From Aurantibacter aestuarii (GTDB taxonomy: Bacteria > Bacteroidota > Bacteroidia > Flavobacteriales > Flavobacteriaceae): 64,000 nt of DNA. This document shows positions 33,703 to 41,267 of the stretch, one piece after another; the stretch's first letter is position 1; every line of letters begins with the position of its first letter. The notes under the pieces are model-generated. The model worked only from the letters and a program-made list of their open reading frames with translations, ran no database searches and had not been told where the DNA came from. The stretch lies in the NCBI RefSeq assembly GCF_003008425.1, contig NZ_PXOQ01000015.1:124001-188000 (forward strand). The letters run 5' to 3'. The translations under genes were made by a program, and so were the position numbers.

Positions 33703-33843
33703 ATGAAAAAAGTAGCCTTAACATTTGTAATGTTGTTTGCTGTTGCAACAGTATTTACAAGCTGTAGAGAAGAATCTACAGGAGAAAAAGTTGAAGATGC
33801 AGTAGAAGATGTTGCAGATGATGTAGAAGATGCTGTAGATTAA
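33703..33843 (+). CDS. Tiny acidic lipoprotein (46 aa)
   Basis: Read directly from the sequence. Leader MKKVALTFVMLFAVATVFTSC with a good lipobox (FTSC), then only 26 mature residues that are strongly acidic and have a repeating pattern of Glu/Asp, Asp and Val-Glu-Asp-Ala (VEDAVEDVADDVEDAVD). Such peptides are common in flavobacterial stress loci and in other Bacteroidota, but the function is unknown. It might be an envelope buffer or a metal/peptide binder (inference). The gene is 85 bases after DUF1328 and 73 bases before the DUF2383-type gene. Confidence 0.75.
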   Translation: MKKVALTFVMLFAVATVFTSCREESTGEKVEDAVEDVADDVEDAVD

Positions 33844-33916
33844 TTCTACACATTTTAAAATTGCTATGAAATAGAGAATTTACCAAATTATTAATAACCG
33901 AAAAAAACTAAAAGCT

Positions 33917-34366
33917 ATGAAAACTTACACAGAAGAAGTCGGACAAAAATTAAACGCCTTATTAGAAAAAACTTATGATGCTGAGAAAGGATTTAAAAAA
34001 GCAGCAGAAAATGTTGAAAATCCTGCGCTTAAGAACTATTTTCAAACCAAAGCACAACAAAGATATGACTTTGGTCATGAGTTAAAATCTGAGATTAAAT
34101 CTTACGGACAAGACGTAGATAAAGGTGGAAGTTTAACAGGTACTGCTCATAGAGCATGGATGGATGTTAAAGCTGCATTTTCTACAGAAAACGAAGAATC
34201 TATGTTAGAAGAAGCTATTAGAGGAGAAAAAGCTTCTGTTAATGAATATCAAGAGGTTTTAAACGAAACCGCTTTACCATCTACTACCCAAAACATTTTA
34301 GCCTCTCAAAAGTCTAAAATTGAAAGTGGATTATCTACTATTAAAACATTAGAAGATTTAAGTTAA
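33917..34366 (+). CDS. PA2169-type four-helix-bundle protein (DUF2383)
   Basis: A 149-aa helical protein. It has the layout of the DUF2383/PA2169 family: LNALLEKTYDAEKGFKKAAENVENPALKNYF in its first helices (key residues L..T.DAE.GF..AA..V), YDFGHELKSEIKSYG, GSLTGTAHRAWMDVKAAF near residue 75 and an Ile/Glu-rich last pair. Such proteins are ferritin-like in fold without obvious metal ligands, and they are produced under stress in several bacteria. Last gene of the small-protein group, followed by a terminator. Confidence 0.85.
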   Translation: MKTYTEEVGQKLNALLEKTYDAEKGFKKAAENVENPALKNYFQTKAQQRYDFGHELKSEIKSYGQDVDKGGSLTGTAHRAWMDVKAAFSTENEESMLEEAIRGEKASVNEYQEVLNETALPSTTQNILASQKSKIESGLSTIKTLEDLS

Positions 34367-34387
34367 ACTATTTAAATGTTCTAATAA

Positions 34388-34418
34388 GAAAAGACCGCAA
34401 TTGCGGTCTTTTTTTTGT
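34388..34418 (+). terminator. Intrinsic terminator at the end of the stress-type group
   Basis: Self-complementary AAGACCGCAATTGCGGTCTT, in which the two ten-base halves form a hairpin with a short central loop, followed by an eight-base T run, 22 bases after the DUF2383-type stop. Confidence 0.9.
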
Positions 34419-34431
34419 TTAAATAATAAAA

Positions 34432-34812
34432 TTATTTTTTTCGCTCATCTATACCAGCACTTGGATCTTCAATAAACTTTAAAGCTTCCTGAGCATCTTG
34501 TATTAAGTAATATTTGTTTTCATGAATGACTACTGGATGATTTAAAACTTGAGGTGTTTTATTTAAAATCTTAATCCAATCGTCTTGAGAAAAATTAGCA
34601 GTTTCTTTTTCATTAAATTCCAGATCAGATAAGTTTACATCAATCAAATTTCTAATTGGAATATTTAATTGGTCACTAATTGTTTTCCATTGCGTTCCTG
34701 TTACGTTTGTTTTAGTAACATCTATAGCTAGTAGCTCTTTATCAGAATCGTTTAAATAGGCATATACTTTTTTGCCAAGTTGACTTTCTGAACTATAATA
34801 TAAATTGATCAT
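34432..34812 (-). CDS. ArsC/Spx-like thioredoxin-fold protein
   Basis: A 126-aa protein (start at 34812; an alternative ATG at 34839 would add nine residues). The start INLYYSSESQLGKKVYAYLND and the LLAIDVTKTNVTGTQWKTISDQL segment follow the ArsC/glutaredoxin-like layout, as do the late HPVVIHENKYYLI and ALKFIED. The active-site Cys of arsenate reductases is absent at the position (SSESQLGKK), so it is unlikely to reduce arsenate. In flavobacteria this family is annotated as ArsC-like or as a glutaredoxin; the role is unknown. Convergent with the stress-type group, divergent from trxB. Confidence 0.78.
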   Translation of the reverse strand: MINLYYSSESQLGKKVYAYLNDSDKELLAIDVTKTNVTGTQWKTISDQLNIPIRNLIDVNLSDLEFNEKETANFSQDDWIKILNKTPQVLNHPVVIHENKYYLIQDAQEALKFIEDPSAGIDERKK

Positions 34813-34992
34813 GTTTTTATGTGTGTTTATTATTGACATCTTATAGGATTTGGTTAGTAAGTTAAATTTAAGACTTGTAATTTATAATAATCTTTAAATT
34901 TCGTTAAAAGTAAAAATCTCGTTTCATAGTTTTTTATAATTAATAGATAATAACTTTTGATAATTCTTAAGTAATCTTACTCATAAAATTGA

Positions 34993-35000
34993 TATTTTTG
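34993..35000 (+). promoter_or_regulatory. Putative promoter -7 element of trxB
   Basis: TATTTTTG matches TAnnTTTG, 18 bases before the trxB ATG. No TTG at the usual -33 distance. Confidence 0.55.
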
Positions 35001-35017
35001 CTATAAAATAAAGAATT

Positions 35018-36001
35018 ATGTCTCAAAATATAGAACACGTAAAATGTTTAATTATAGGTTCTGGACCTGCAGGTTATACTGCCGCTATTTATGCTGCCAG
35101 AGCTAATATGAATCCCGTATTATATCAAGGGACTCAGCCAGGAGGACAATTAACAACAACTAATGAGGTTGAAAATTTTCCAGGATATCCCGATGGAATT
35201 ACTGGACCTGAAATGATGATTCAATTACAAAAACAAGCCGAACGTTTTGATACCGATGTTAGAAACGGTTGGGTTACCAAAGTAGATTTTTCAGGATCTG
35301 TACATAAAGTATGGATTAATGATGAAAAAGAACTTCACGCAGATACGGTAATTATTTCTACAGGAGCAAGTGCAAAATATTTAGGCTTAGAGTCTGAACA
35401 AAAATATTTAAAACTTGGTGGAGGAGTTTCTGCTTGTGCGGTTTGTGATGGTTTTTTCTATCGTAATCAAGAAGTCGTTATTGTTGGAGCAGGAGATAGT
35501 GCTTGTGAAGAAGCGCATTACTTATCGAAATTATGTAAGAAGGTTACTATGTTAGTTCGTAGAGATGAATTTAGAGCATCTAAAATCATGGCAGAACGTG
35601 TGAAAAAAACCGAGAATATAGAAATATTATTTAATACAGAAACCGAAGAGGTTTTAGGGGATGGACAAGTAGTTACTGGTGTTAAAGTTAAAAATAACCA
35701 AACTCAGGAATTTAAAGAAATTCCAGCAACTGGATTTTTTGTAGCTATAGGACACAAACCTAACACCGATATTTTTATGGATTACATTAATTTAGATGAA
35801 ACAGGTTACATTAAGTATGAAAAACCTGGAACATCTAAAACAAATGTAGATGGTGTTTTTGTTAGTGGGGATGCAGCAGATCATGTCTATAGACAAGCCA
35901 TAACAGCAGCAGGAACTGGCTGTATGGCAGCCTTAGATGCAGAACGTTATTTAGCAGCTAAAGATGCAGATTTTGAAGTAGCTACATCTACTTACAATTA
36001 A
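35018..36001 (+). CDS. trxB: Thioredoxin reductase
   Basis: FAD- and NADPH-dependent reductase of thioredoxin (327 aa). The FAD-binding start IIGSGPAGYTAAIYAARA is at about residue 11, the redox pair in SACAVCDGFFY near 140, the NADPH site GAGDSACEEAHYL near 160 with VRRDEFRAS downstream, and the C-terminal FAD motif VFVSGDAADHVYRQAITAAGTG near 290 in its key residues. Single gene with its own promoter element and a terminator. Near oxyR in the window but not adjacent, so a shared redox regulation is possible only by inference. Confidence 0.97.
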   Translation: MSQNIEHVKCLIIGSGPAGYTAAIYAARANMNPVLYQGTQPGGQLTTTNEVENFPGYPDGITGPEMMIQLQKQAERFDTDVRNGWVTKVDFSGSVHKVWINDEKELHADTVIISTGASAKYLGLESEQKYLKLGGGVSACAVCDGFFYRNQEVVIVGAGDSACEEAHYLSKLCKKVTMLVRRDEFRASKIMAERVKKTENIEILFNTETEEVLGDGQVVTGVKVKNNQTQEFKEIPATGFFVAIGHKPNTDIFMDYINLDETGYIKYEKPGTSKTNVDGVFVSGDAADHVYRQAITAAGTGCMAALDAERYLAAKDADFEVATSTYN

Positions 36002-36018
36002 AAGAATAATTAAGTATA

Positions 36019-36050
36019 AAAAAACCGAAACATGTGTTTCGGTTTTTTTA
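36019..36050. terminator. Bidirectional terminator between trxB and the GIN-domain gene
   Basis: Inverted repeat AAAAACCGAAACA / TGTTTCGGTTTTT with nearly no loop, flanked by A and T runs, between two convergent genes. Confidence 0.9.
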
Positions 36051-36073
36051 TTTATTACTATGGCTTATTAGAC

Positions 36074-36910
36074 CTATAATTTCTTTTTATATAAAATAGC
36101 TTCATCTGCAAATTTCTCTAATTCTATTTTTGGGTTGCCATAAATAGATACCTCACTGGTTCCTTCTGCAGAAAGTTTTAAAGTCTCATTAACTTCAATA
36201 TTAATTTTAGCTCTGTTATTAGCGGTTACTATAGCGTTTTTAGTTGTAAAACGTCTACCATCAAATTCACAAGAATTATCTACATGAAGTTCTAAATTAT
36301 TTGTATCTCCTTCAATATCAGCTTCTGCACGTTGCAGCATATCTATTTCAATAGTATCTCCCGTGGTTAAAGCTTCTAATTTACTATTGTCATTTAATTC
36401 TAAAGCAATTTGTTTTGCGGTAACATTTAATTTTGCACTAGAATCGTCGTTATGTGTTATTTTAAACTTATCGGCAGTAACGGTTAAAAAAACTTTAGAT
36501 TCATTTTGAGTTACTACGGTTAAATCATTAAATTTTAGTGTAATGTCCGAGTGAACTTCAGCTTCATTTTTTAGCATAATAGCTTCCAGAGCATCTGTAT
36601 AAAACACGGTAATTTTTAAAGTTTTATAAGAGGCAATACGCATAGTGGTTTTTATAGTCATTTCGCCATCATAATTAGTTACCGCAATAACATCTATTAA
36701 ATTGTCGTCTGCTGTAATTTCTATAGCAGGTTCATCACTTCTTAAAAGACGTACTTCAATATCGTCTCCTAAAACCAAGCGATTAAAAGAATCTATAACT
36801 TTATAACTTTTTACAACCTCGCGGCTACCTTTAATTTTTTCTTTTGTTTGTGCGTTTAAAGCCATGCTAACAAATAAAAGCATGGTTAATGTGAATACTA
36901 TTTTTTTCAT
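36074..36910 (-). CDS. GIN-domain (DUF2807) exported protein
   Basis: A 278-aa secreted protein: signal peptide MKKIVFTLTMLLFVSMALNAQ, then a right-handed beta-helix-like series of short strands (IEVRLLRSDEPAIEIT, MTIKTTMRIASYKTLKITVFYT core, LNVTAKQIALELNDNSKLEAL, ADIEGDTNNLELHVDNS) typical of the head GIN/DUF2807 domain. These domains occur in cell-surface or auto-transporter-like adhesins of Bacteroidota. It lies downstream of the PspC gene but has its own promoter element, and in other flavobacteria it accompanies PadR and PspC genes. Role unknown. Confidence 0.88.
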   Translation of the reverse strand: MKKIVFTLTMLLFVSMALNAQTKEKIKGSREVVKSYKVIDSFNRLVLGDDIEVRLLRSDEPAIEITADDNLIDVIAVTNYDGEMTIKTTMRIASYKTLKITVFYTDALEAIMLKNEAEVHSDITLKFNDLTVVTQNESKVFLTVTADKFKITHNDDSSAKLNVTAKQIALELNDNSKLEALTTGDTIEIDMLQRAEADIEGDTNNLELHVDNSCEFDGRRFTTKNAIVTANNRAKINIEVNETLKLSAEGTSEVSIYGNPKIELEKFADEAILYKKKL

Positions 36911-36929
36911 TGGTTATTATATTATGTTG

Positions 36930-36937
36930 CAAATATA
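36930..36937 (-). promoter_or_regulatory. Putative promoter -7 element of the GIN-domain gene
   Basis: Minus strand TATATTTG, full TAnnTTTG match, 20 bases before the ATG of the GIN gene. Confidence 0.55.
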
Positions 36938-36941
36938 AACA

Positions 36942-36978
36942 AAAACCGTCCCAAACGTTTTAAAGTAAGAGACGGTTT
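36942..36978 (-). terminator. Weak terminator after the PspC gene
   Basis: Stem AAAACCGTC / GACGGTTTT around a loop of about 20 bases with T runs on the minus strand, downstream of the PspC gene and the 17-codon frame. The long loop makes it less certain than others. Confidence 0.6.
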
Positions 36979-37059
36979 TAAAAGATCAAAAAATTAAGCT
37001 TTGTTAGATTAAAATATTAACTATTGTTTCTACAATAAAAGTTACTAATGCTACCATGA

Positions 37060-38913
37060 TTAATTATTTTTAGAATTAACCTTAACAGCCTTATCATTAA
37101 TATCAATCTTTAAATTTTCTGAGTTTGATTTTATTCCTGAACTATCAATTATTAACTCCAAATTATTATTTGATGTTTTTAGGCCATCAGAATTAATTTT
37201 AATTTTTCCATTTTCACCGTTTATATTCACGTCAATTTCAAAATCATCATCATTAAAATCTTCATCCTCAACCGGACAATCGTTACAAATAAATTCATTT
37301 TTAGCGACTGTTAAATAATGTTCTTCAAAACCATTATCTAACATATCATTATAATACCTAGAATTATTGCGATGGTATTGATATGTATTTTCTTCAGCAA
37401 AAATAACACTTCCAACTGGCATATATAAAGTAACGGTAACTCGCTGGTCTTTAGGCTTACTATTGTTAGTTAATAAAAAGTAATTGTCTAATAGTAATTC
37501 GTTGTTATTTATTTTGAAATTATAAGCTATATTTTCAGCTCTATCTTTAGCTTCTTCATAAGTAAAACCGTTGCCAGATTTTTCAATTTTTAATTTAGCA
37601 ATACTATCTCTAGTGGATTTTACTATAAGTCTTATGTTTTGAGAGTATATTTCTCTTTGCCCGTTTTGATTGGTTACACTTTCAAAATCACTATCTCTAT
37701 AAAACGTGTCACTATAATTATCATTATAAGTCATTGCTAAACGTAAAGTATCTGTGCTCTTTATTTGTTCTAATAGTACGGTTTGAGATAATTTAGCTTT
37801 TTCCTTGTAACTCATACCTTGTCTTACGCCTAAATAAATTAGCCCAATTAAAGAGGCAAACCAGATACCTAATAAAGCATATTTTGCTGTTCTACCAATA
37901 GATTTTGAGTTTGGTACTACCATTTTTAAACCTAAGTAGAAAATAAAGAAGGCAAATATTCCTATAAAAAGAAATATTATTAAACTTAAGAGCCATATAG
38001 GTGTAGCAGAATTTATAGATAAATCTACAAAGTCTATACCTGGCATATGTACCGATTTAACAATACCTACAGTTAAAAGGCTAATAAGCGTTCCAATAAC
38101 CATACTTATACCTGTAAACATTAAAATAACCCCTATAAATTTTGCAAATACTTTTACCACAAAAACAACAATGTTTCCTATAGTGTCAAAAAAGTTCGTA
38201 CTTGTGTTTTTTAGGTGTGTATTTCCTTTGGCGTTTTTAAAAGAACTTGAAATACTATCACTTACATGATCAAAACCTTCTTTTAGTTTGTCTCCATGTT
38301 TTTGAAAATCTACATTTTTTATATTATCTGAAACGTTTTCAAATCCGTCACGAATTTTTTTTTCAATATTACTTATCGTTACAGGCTCACCTGTCATATG
38401 TAATTTATCGGTTGTAGTTTTTGCCTCAGGAACAAATATCCAAAGTAAAATGTAAACTAAGAATCCTGTACCAAAACCAAATACTAAAAGAATCCAAATT
38501 AATCTTACCCAAATGGCATCTATACCAAAATAATGACCTAAACCAGAGCTTACTCCACTTATGTATGAGTTTTCGGTATCTCTAAATAGTTTTTTAACGG
38601 TAGAACTTTTCTTGTAATGAGTTTTTGGTTCATCTTCAAAAATATCATCATCTACTAAGTAGTCTTCAGGTTGTCCCATAATGGCAATAACCTCTTCAAC
38701 TTCCTTTAAGCCAATTACTTGATTACTTGTTTTAATACGTTCTGTAAAAAGTTCAGCTATTCTTGCTTCAATGTCACTTACAATTTCACTTCTACCTTGA
38801 GAATCTGTAAACGAACGTTTGATAGATTCTAAATAGTTTTGTAATTTGTTATAAGCCTCTTCATCTATATGAAAAAATAGACCTGCTAGATTTATGTTGA
38901 CTGTTTTATTCAT
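37060..38913 (-). CDS. PspC-domain membrane protein with LiaF-like C-terminal part
   Basis: A 617-aa integral membrane protein. The N-terminal part (1-95) is an acidic leader-like region with the start MNKTVNINLAGLFFHIDEEAY. The PspC domain at about 100-165 has the pattern KKLFRDTENSYISGVSSGLGHYF, DAIWVRLIWILLVFGFGTGFLVYILLWIFVPE in its key residues. Several further helices (about 245-365) follow, then an exported strand-rich C-terminus (390-617) with acidic repeats. PspC proteins sense envelope stress in the phage-shock system; no pspA is in the window. It follows PadR by one base, so the regulator probably controls it. Confidence 0.9.
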   Translation of the reverse strand: MNKTVNINLAGLFFHIDEEAYNKLQNYLESIKRSFTDSQGRSEIVSDIEARIAELFTERIKTSNQVIGLKEVEEVIAIMGQPEDYLVDDDIFEDEPKTHYKKSSTVKKLFRDTENSYISGVSSGLGHYFGIDAIWVRLIWILLVFGFGTGFLVYILLWIFVPEAKTTTDKLHMTGEPVTISNIEKKIRDGFENVSDNIKNVDFQKHGDKLKEGFDHVSDSISSSFKNAKGNTHLKNTSTNFFDTIGNIVVFVVKVFAKFIGVILMFTGISMVIGTLISLLTVGIVKSVHMPGIDFVDLSINSATPIWLLSLIIFLFIGIFAFFIFYLGLKMVVPNSKSIGRTAKYALLGIWFASLIGLIYLGVRQGMSYKEKAKLSQTVLLEQIKSTDTLRLAMTYNDNYSDTFYRDSDFESVTNQNGQREIYSQNIRLIVKSTRDSIAKLKIEKSGNGFTYEEAKDRAENIAYNFKINNNELLLDNYFLLTNNSKPKDQRVTVTLYMPVGSVIFAEENTYQYHRNNSRYYNDMLDNGFEEHYLTVAKNEFICNDCPVEDEDFNDDDFEIDVNINGENGKIKINSDGLKTSNNNLELIIDSSGIKSNSENLKIDINDKAVKVNSKNN

Positions 38914-38914
38914 T

Positions 38915-39250
38915 TTAGTTAGATTTTGTATTAGTGACCATGTTTACAGCGTGTCGTAACTCGTCCCAAGTTGTGGTTAGTTCTTTTAAAAATAATTGTC
39001 CGGTTTCTGTTAATCCGTAATATTTTCTTGGAGGACCAGAAGTCGATTCTTCCCAGCGGTAATTTAATAATCCCGCATTTTTAAGTCTGGTAAGTAAAGG
39101 ATAAATAGTACCTTCTACTACAAGCAGTTTTGCGTCTTTTAAAGTATCCAGAATTTCTGCAACGTAAGCATCGTCGTCTTTAAGGACAGAAAGTATGCAG
39201 TACTCTAAAACACCTTTTCGCATTTGTGCTTTTGTGTTTTCAATTTTCAT
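38915..39250 (-). CDS. PadR-family transcriptional regulator
   Basis: A 111-aa winged-helix regulator. N-terminal PadR pattern MRKGVLEYCILSVLKDDDAYVAEILDTL, the recognition helix region VVEGTIYPLLTRLKNAGLLNYRWEESTSGPPRKYYGLTE (key residues VxxGTLYPxLxRLxxxGLxxxxWxxxxxGPPRKYYxLT), and a C-terminal dimerisation helix. The product most likely represses its own operon (PadR, PspC). A -7 element and a 15-base inverted repeat lie upstream (see separate entries). PadR-PspC pairing is common in Bacteroidota. Confidence 0.92.
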   Translation of the reverse strand: MKIENTKAQMRKGVLEYCILSVLKDDDAYVAEILDTLKDAKLLVVEGTIYPLLTRLKNAGLLNYRWEESTSGPPRKYYGLTETGQLFLKELTTTWDELRHAVNMVTNTKSN

Positions 39251-39299
39251 GTATAGGTGTTTTTATTAAAATCATTAATAAGATGTATTATGTTAATTA

Positions 39300-39314
39300 A
39301 ACTATATAATAGTT
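39300..39314. promoter_or_regulatory. Candidate PadR operator (inverted repeat)
   Basis: AACTAT-ATA-ATAGTT, two perfect six-base arms about a three-base centre, immediately downstream of the PadR -7 element where a transcription start is expected. The position suggests autoregulation. Binding is not shown by sequence alone. Confidence 0.4.
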
Positions 39315-39321
39315 GCTTATG

Positions 39322-39353
39322 CAAATATATGTTTAAAAAAAGGTATTATGCAA
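39322..39353 (-). promoter_or_regulatory. Putative PadR operon promoter
   Basis: Minus strand TATATTTG at 39322-39329 is a full -7 match, with a TTG at 39351-39353 21 bases upstream as a -33-like element. The -7 element is 72 bases before the PadR start. Confidence 0.6.
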
Positions 39354-39436
39354 TACAAAGTACTTAAAATTAACAAAATATTAACAATTATAGCTAATTA
39401 TATTTTAACTATTTTAGCCGAAATAAAACAAAAACT

Positions 39437-39898
39437 ATGAAGCTTACACCTAGTAAATTAAACACTTTTACCCTTTATAAATTACCCGCTGCGTTTATTT
39501 GTGGTGTAAGAACTAAAATCTTAAATGATGAGCAATGTATCACTACTGTGAAGCATAAATGGATAAATCAAAATCCATTTAACTCTATGTTTTGGGCAGT
39601 TCAAGGTATGGCAGCAGAGTTTTCAACGGGTGCTTTAATGATGTCAAAAATTCAGAGCTCGGGAAAGAAAATTTCTATGTTAGTAACTTCTAACAACGCA
39701 ACATTTACAAAAAAAGCGACAGGTTTAATTACGTTTACTTGTAATGACGGGCTTTTAGTTGACGATGCTATTAAAAAAAGTATTGAAACAGGAGAAGGAC
39801 AAACGATTTGGATGAAGGCTGAAGGAAAAAACAAGGATGGCGTTGTAGTGTCTACATTTAATTTTGAATGGTCATTAAAAGTGAAGAGTTCTATATAA
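39437..39898 (+). CDS. DUF4442 hotdog-fold protein
   Basis: A 153-aa cytoplasmic protein of the DUF4442 hotdog family, probable acyl-CoA thioesterase-like. Seen features: the conserved start LPAAFICGVRTKILNDEQC, the central helix IKHKWINQNPFNSMFWAVQGMAAEFSTGALMM (key residues NPFxSMYxAxQxMAAEMSTG), then beta strands ending in IWMKAEGKNKDG and FNFEWSLKVK. The NPF...A.E segment marks the active-site helix of hotdog enzymes. The substrate is unknown. Gene stands alone between PadR and a small conserved gene. Confidence 0.85.
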   Translation: MKLTPSKLNTFTLYKLPAAFICGVRTKILNDEQCITTVKHKWINQNPFNSMFWAVQGMAAEFSTGALMMSKIQSSGKKISMLVTSNNATFTKKATGLITFTCNDGLLVDDAIKKSIETGEGQTIWMKAEGKNKDGVVVSTFNFEWSLKVKSSI

Positions 39899-40035
39899 AT
39901 TGGGTTTGTTAATAATTAGTTAATAAAATGATAAAAGTTTAAATATTTTATCTAAAAAATGATTATATTTAAGTGAATTTAAATCCTGTTGCATATAGTT
40001 AAAACTTTACTCTTTAATTTTAAATCTAAATTATT

Positions 40036-40230
40036 ATGGCAAGAGCAATGTTCGAGTACACAAAAATGGTACTTAGCAAGGTTAGTTTTGATTCAAATTT
40101 ATTTTATATAGAAGTAGAAAAGGCATTTAAACGCTTACTGCCTTATGAAATTGAAGAATTAAAAATATATATTAAATCTTTAGCTTTTTATAACCCAGAG
40201 CTAAATCAAAGTTTACATTTATTACAATAA
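40036..40230 (+). CDS. Small conserved protein of unknown function, 64 aa
   Basis: A 64-aa helical protein (MARAMFEYTKMVLSKVSFDSNLFY in part), rich in Leu, Ile and Tyr, with a repeated pattern of charged and hydrophobic residues (EVEKAFKRLLPYEIEELKIYI). No signal peptide or membrane helix. It looks like a conserved flavobacterial hypothetical protein, but I cannot name a family. The gene lies just upstream of a strong bidirectional terminator and 138 bases after the DUF4442 gene, so it probably has its own promoter; none with TAnnTTTG was seen. Confidence 0.65.
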   Translation: MARAMFEYTKMVLSKVSFDSNLFYIEVEKAFKRLLPYEIEELKIYIKSLAFYNPELNQSLHLLQ

Positions 40231-40262
40231 AAAAAAGCCTCTAATTTTAGAGGCTTTTATTA
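40226..40262. terminator. Bidirectional terminator, copy 1 of an identical hairpin
   Basis: Arms AAAAGCCTCTAA / TTAGAGGCTTTT with a TTT-rich loop, between the convergent small gene and oxyR. A stretch of 37 bases, hairpin and flanks, is identical to the one at 59752-59788. Confidence 0.9.
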
Positions 40263-41198
40263 TTTTGACAGTGGACTTATAATCTGAACATTCTGAAATG
40301 CAATTGCACCACGAATAATTGAGGCTATATTGTCTTTTAAGGCATTAACAATTTGCATTTTCAGCTCACTTTTATGAAAAATTAAACTCACCTCACGTGC
40401 TGGAGAAGGTTCTGTAAAATAATGTAAGTTGTTTTTTTGCGATTTATTAAGCTCTAAAGTATGTAAATAGGGCAGAAGTGTCATCCCCAAATTTTCATCA
40501 GATAAGCGGATTAAAGTTTCGATACTTCCGCTTTCCAATTGGAACGTTTCATCATGTTGTGTCTTAAAAGCTTTACATAAATTAATAACTCCATCTCTAA
40601 AACAGTGTCCATCTTCCAAAAGTAACATGTCCTCTAAATCTAAATCTGATACATCTATAGTTTTTTTAGATTTCAAACGATGGTTTTCAGGGATGTAGGC
40701 TACAAATGGTTCATAATATAACACGCGCTCTTTAATTGTTTCGCTTTCTAAAGGTGTTGCAGCTATTGCGGCATCTAAATGACCTTCGTTTAATCGAGAC
40801 ATAATTTCTTCAGTGGTTAATTCTTCAATTTTAAGTTTAACCTTTGGAAATTTCTTAATAAAACTTTTTAAGAACATTGGTAATAGCGTTGGCATAACCG
40901 TTGGAATAATTCCAAGTTTAAATTCGCCGCCAATAAAACCTTTTTGTTGGTCTACAATATCTTGTATTCTGTGAGACTCATTAACAATATTTTTAGCTTG
41001 TGCAACTATACGTTTACCAACTTCAGTAAGCTCTATAGGTTTTTTACTTCTATCGAAAATTAAAATATCCAACTGGTCTTCCAGCTTTTGTATTTGCATA
41101 CTTAAAGTTGGCTGGGTTACGAAGCGATGTTCCGCAGCTTTTGTAAAATTTTGGTGCTCTGCAACTGCTAAAACGTATTCTAATTGTGTAATAGTCAT
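40260..41198 (-). CDS. oxyR: OxyR, LysR-type peroxide-sensing regulator
   Basis: A 312-aa LysR-family regulator. The HTH is TQLEYVLAVAEHQNFTKAAEHRFVTQPTLSMQIQKLE in its key residues (FTKAAxxxxVTQPTLSxQIxKLE). The effector domain carries Cys199 and Cys208 within EDGHCFRDGVINLC, the same numbering and spacing as the peroxide-reactive pair of E. coli OxyR. It should activate antioxidant genes after forming the disulfide. Single gene; a near -7 match (TATTTTTA) is about 20-30 bases upstream. Neighbours in the window with oxidative roles are trxB and sodC, but no direct operator could be traced by eye. Confidence 0.93.
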   Translation of the reverse strand: MTITQLEYVLAVAEHQNFTKAAEHRFVTQPTLSMQIQKLEDQLDILIFDRSKKPIELTEVGKRIVAQAKNIVNESHRIQDIVDQQKGFIGGEFKLGIIPTVMPTLLPMFLKSFIKKFPKVKLKIEELTTEEIMSRLNEGHLDAAIAATPLESETIKERVLYYEPFVAYIPENHRLKSKKTIDVSDLDLEDMLLLEDGHCFRDGVINLCKAFKTQHDETFQLESGSIETLIRLSDENLGMTLLPYLHTLELNKSQKNNLHYFTEPSPAREVSLIFHKSELKMQIVNALKDNIASIIRGAIAFQNVQIISPLSK

Positions 41199-41267
41199 TA
41201 TGATAGGTTTAGACTATAAAAATATGAAAACTATAAGAAATCACTATGCTTAATAACATATAAATTT

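Noticed and set aside
33790-33840. Short DNA repeats that could look like a tandem repeat or CRISPR
   Set aside because: They encode the acidic repeat of a 46-residue lipoprotein; there are no spacers and no cas genes.
34432-34812. Arsenate reductase
   Set aside because: The catalytic Cys near the N-terminus is absent (SSESQLGKK), so only the fold can be claimed.
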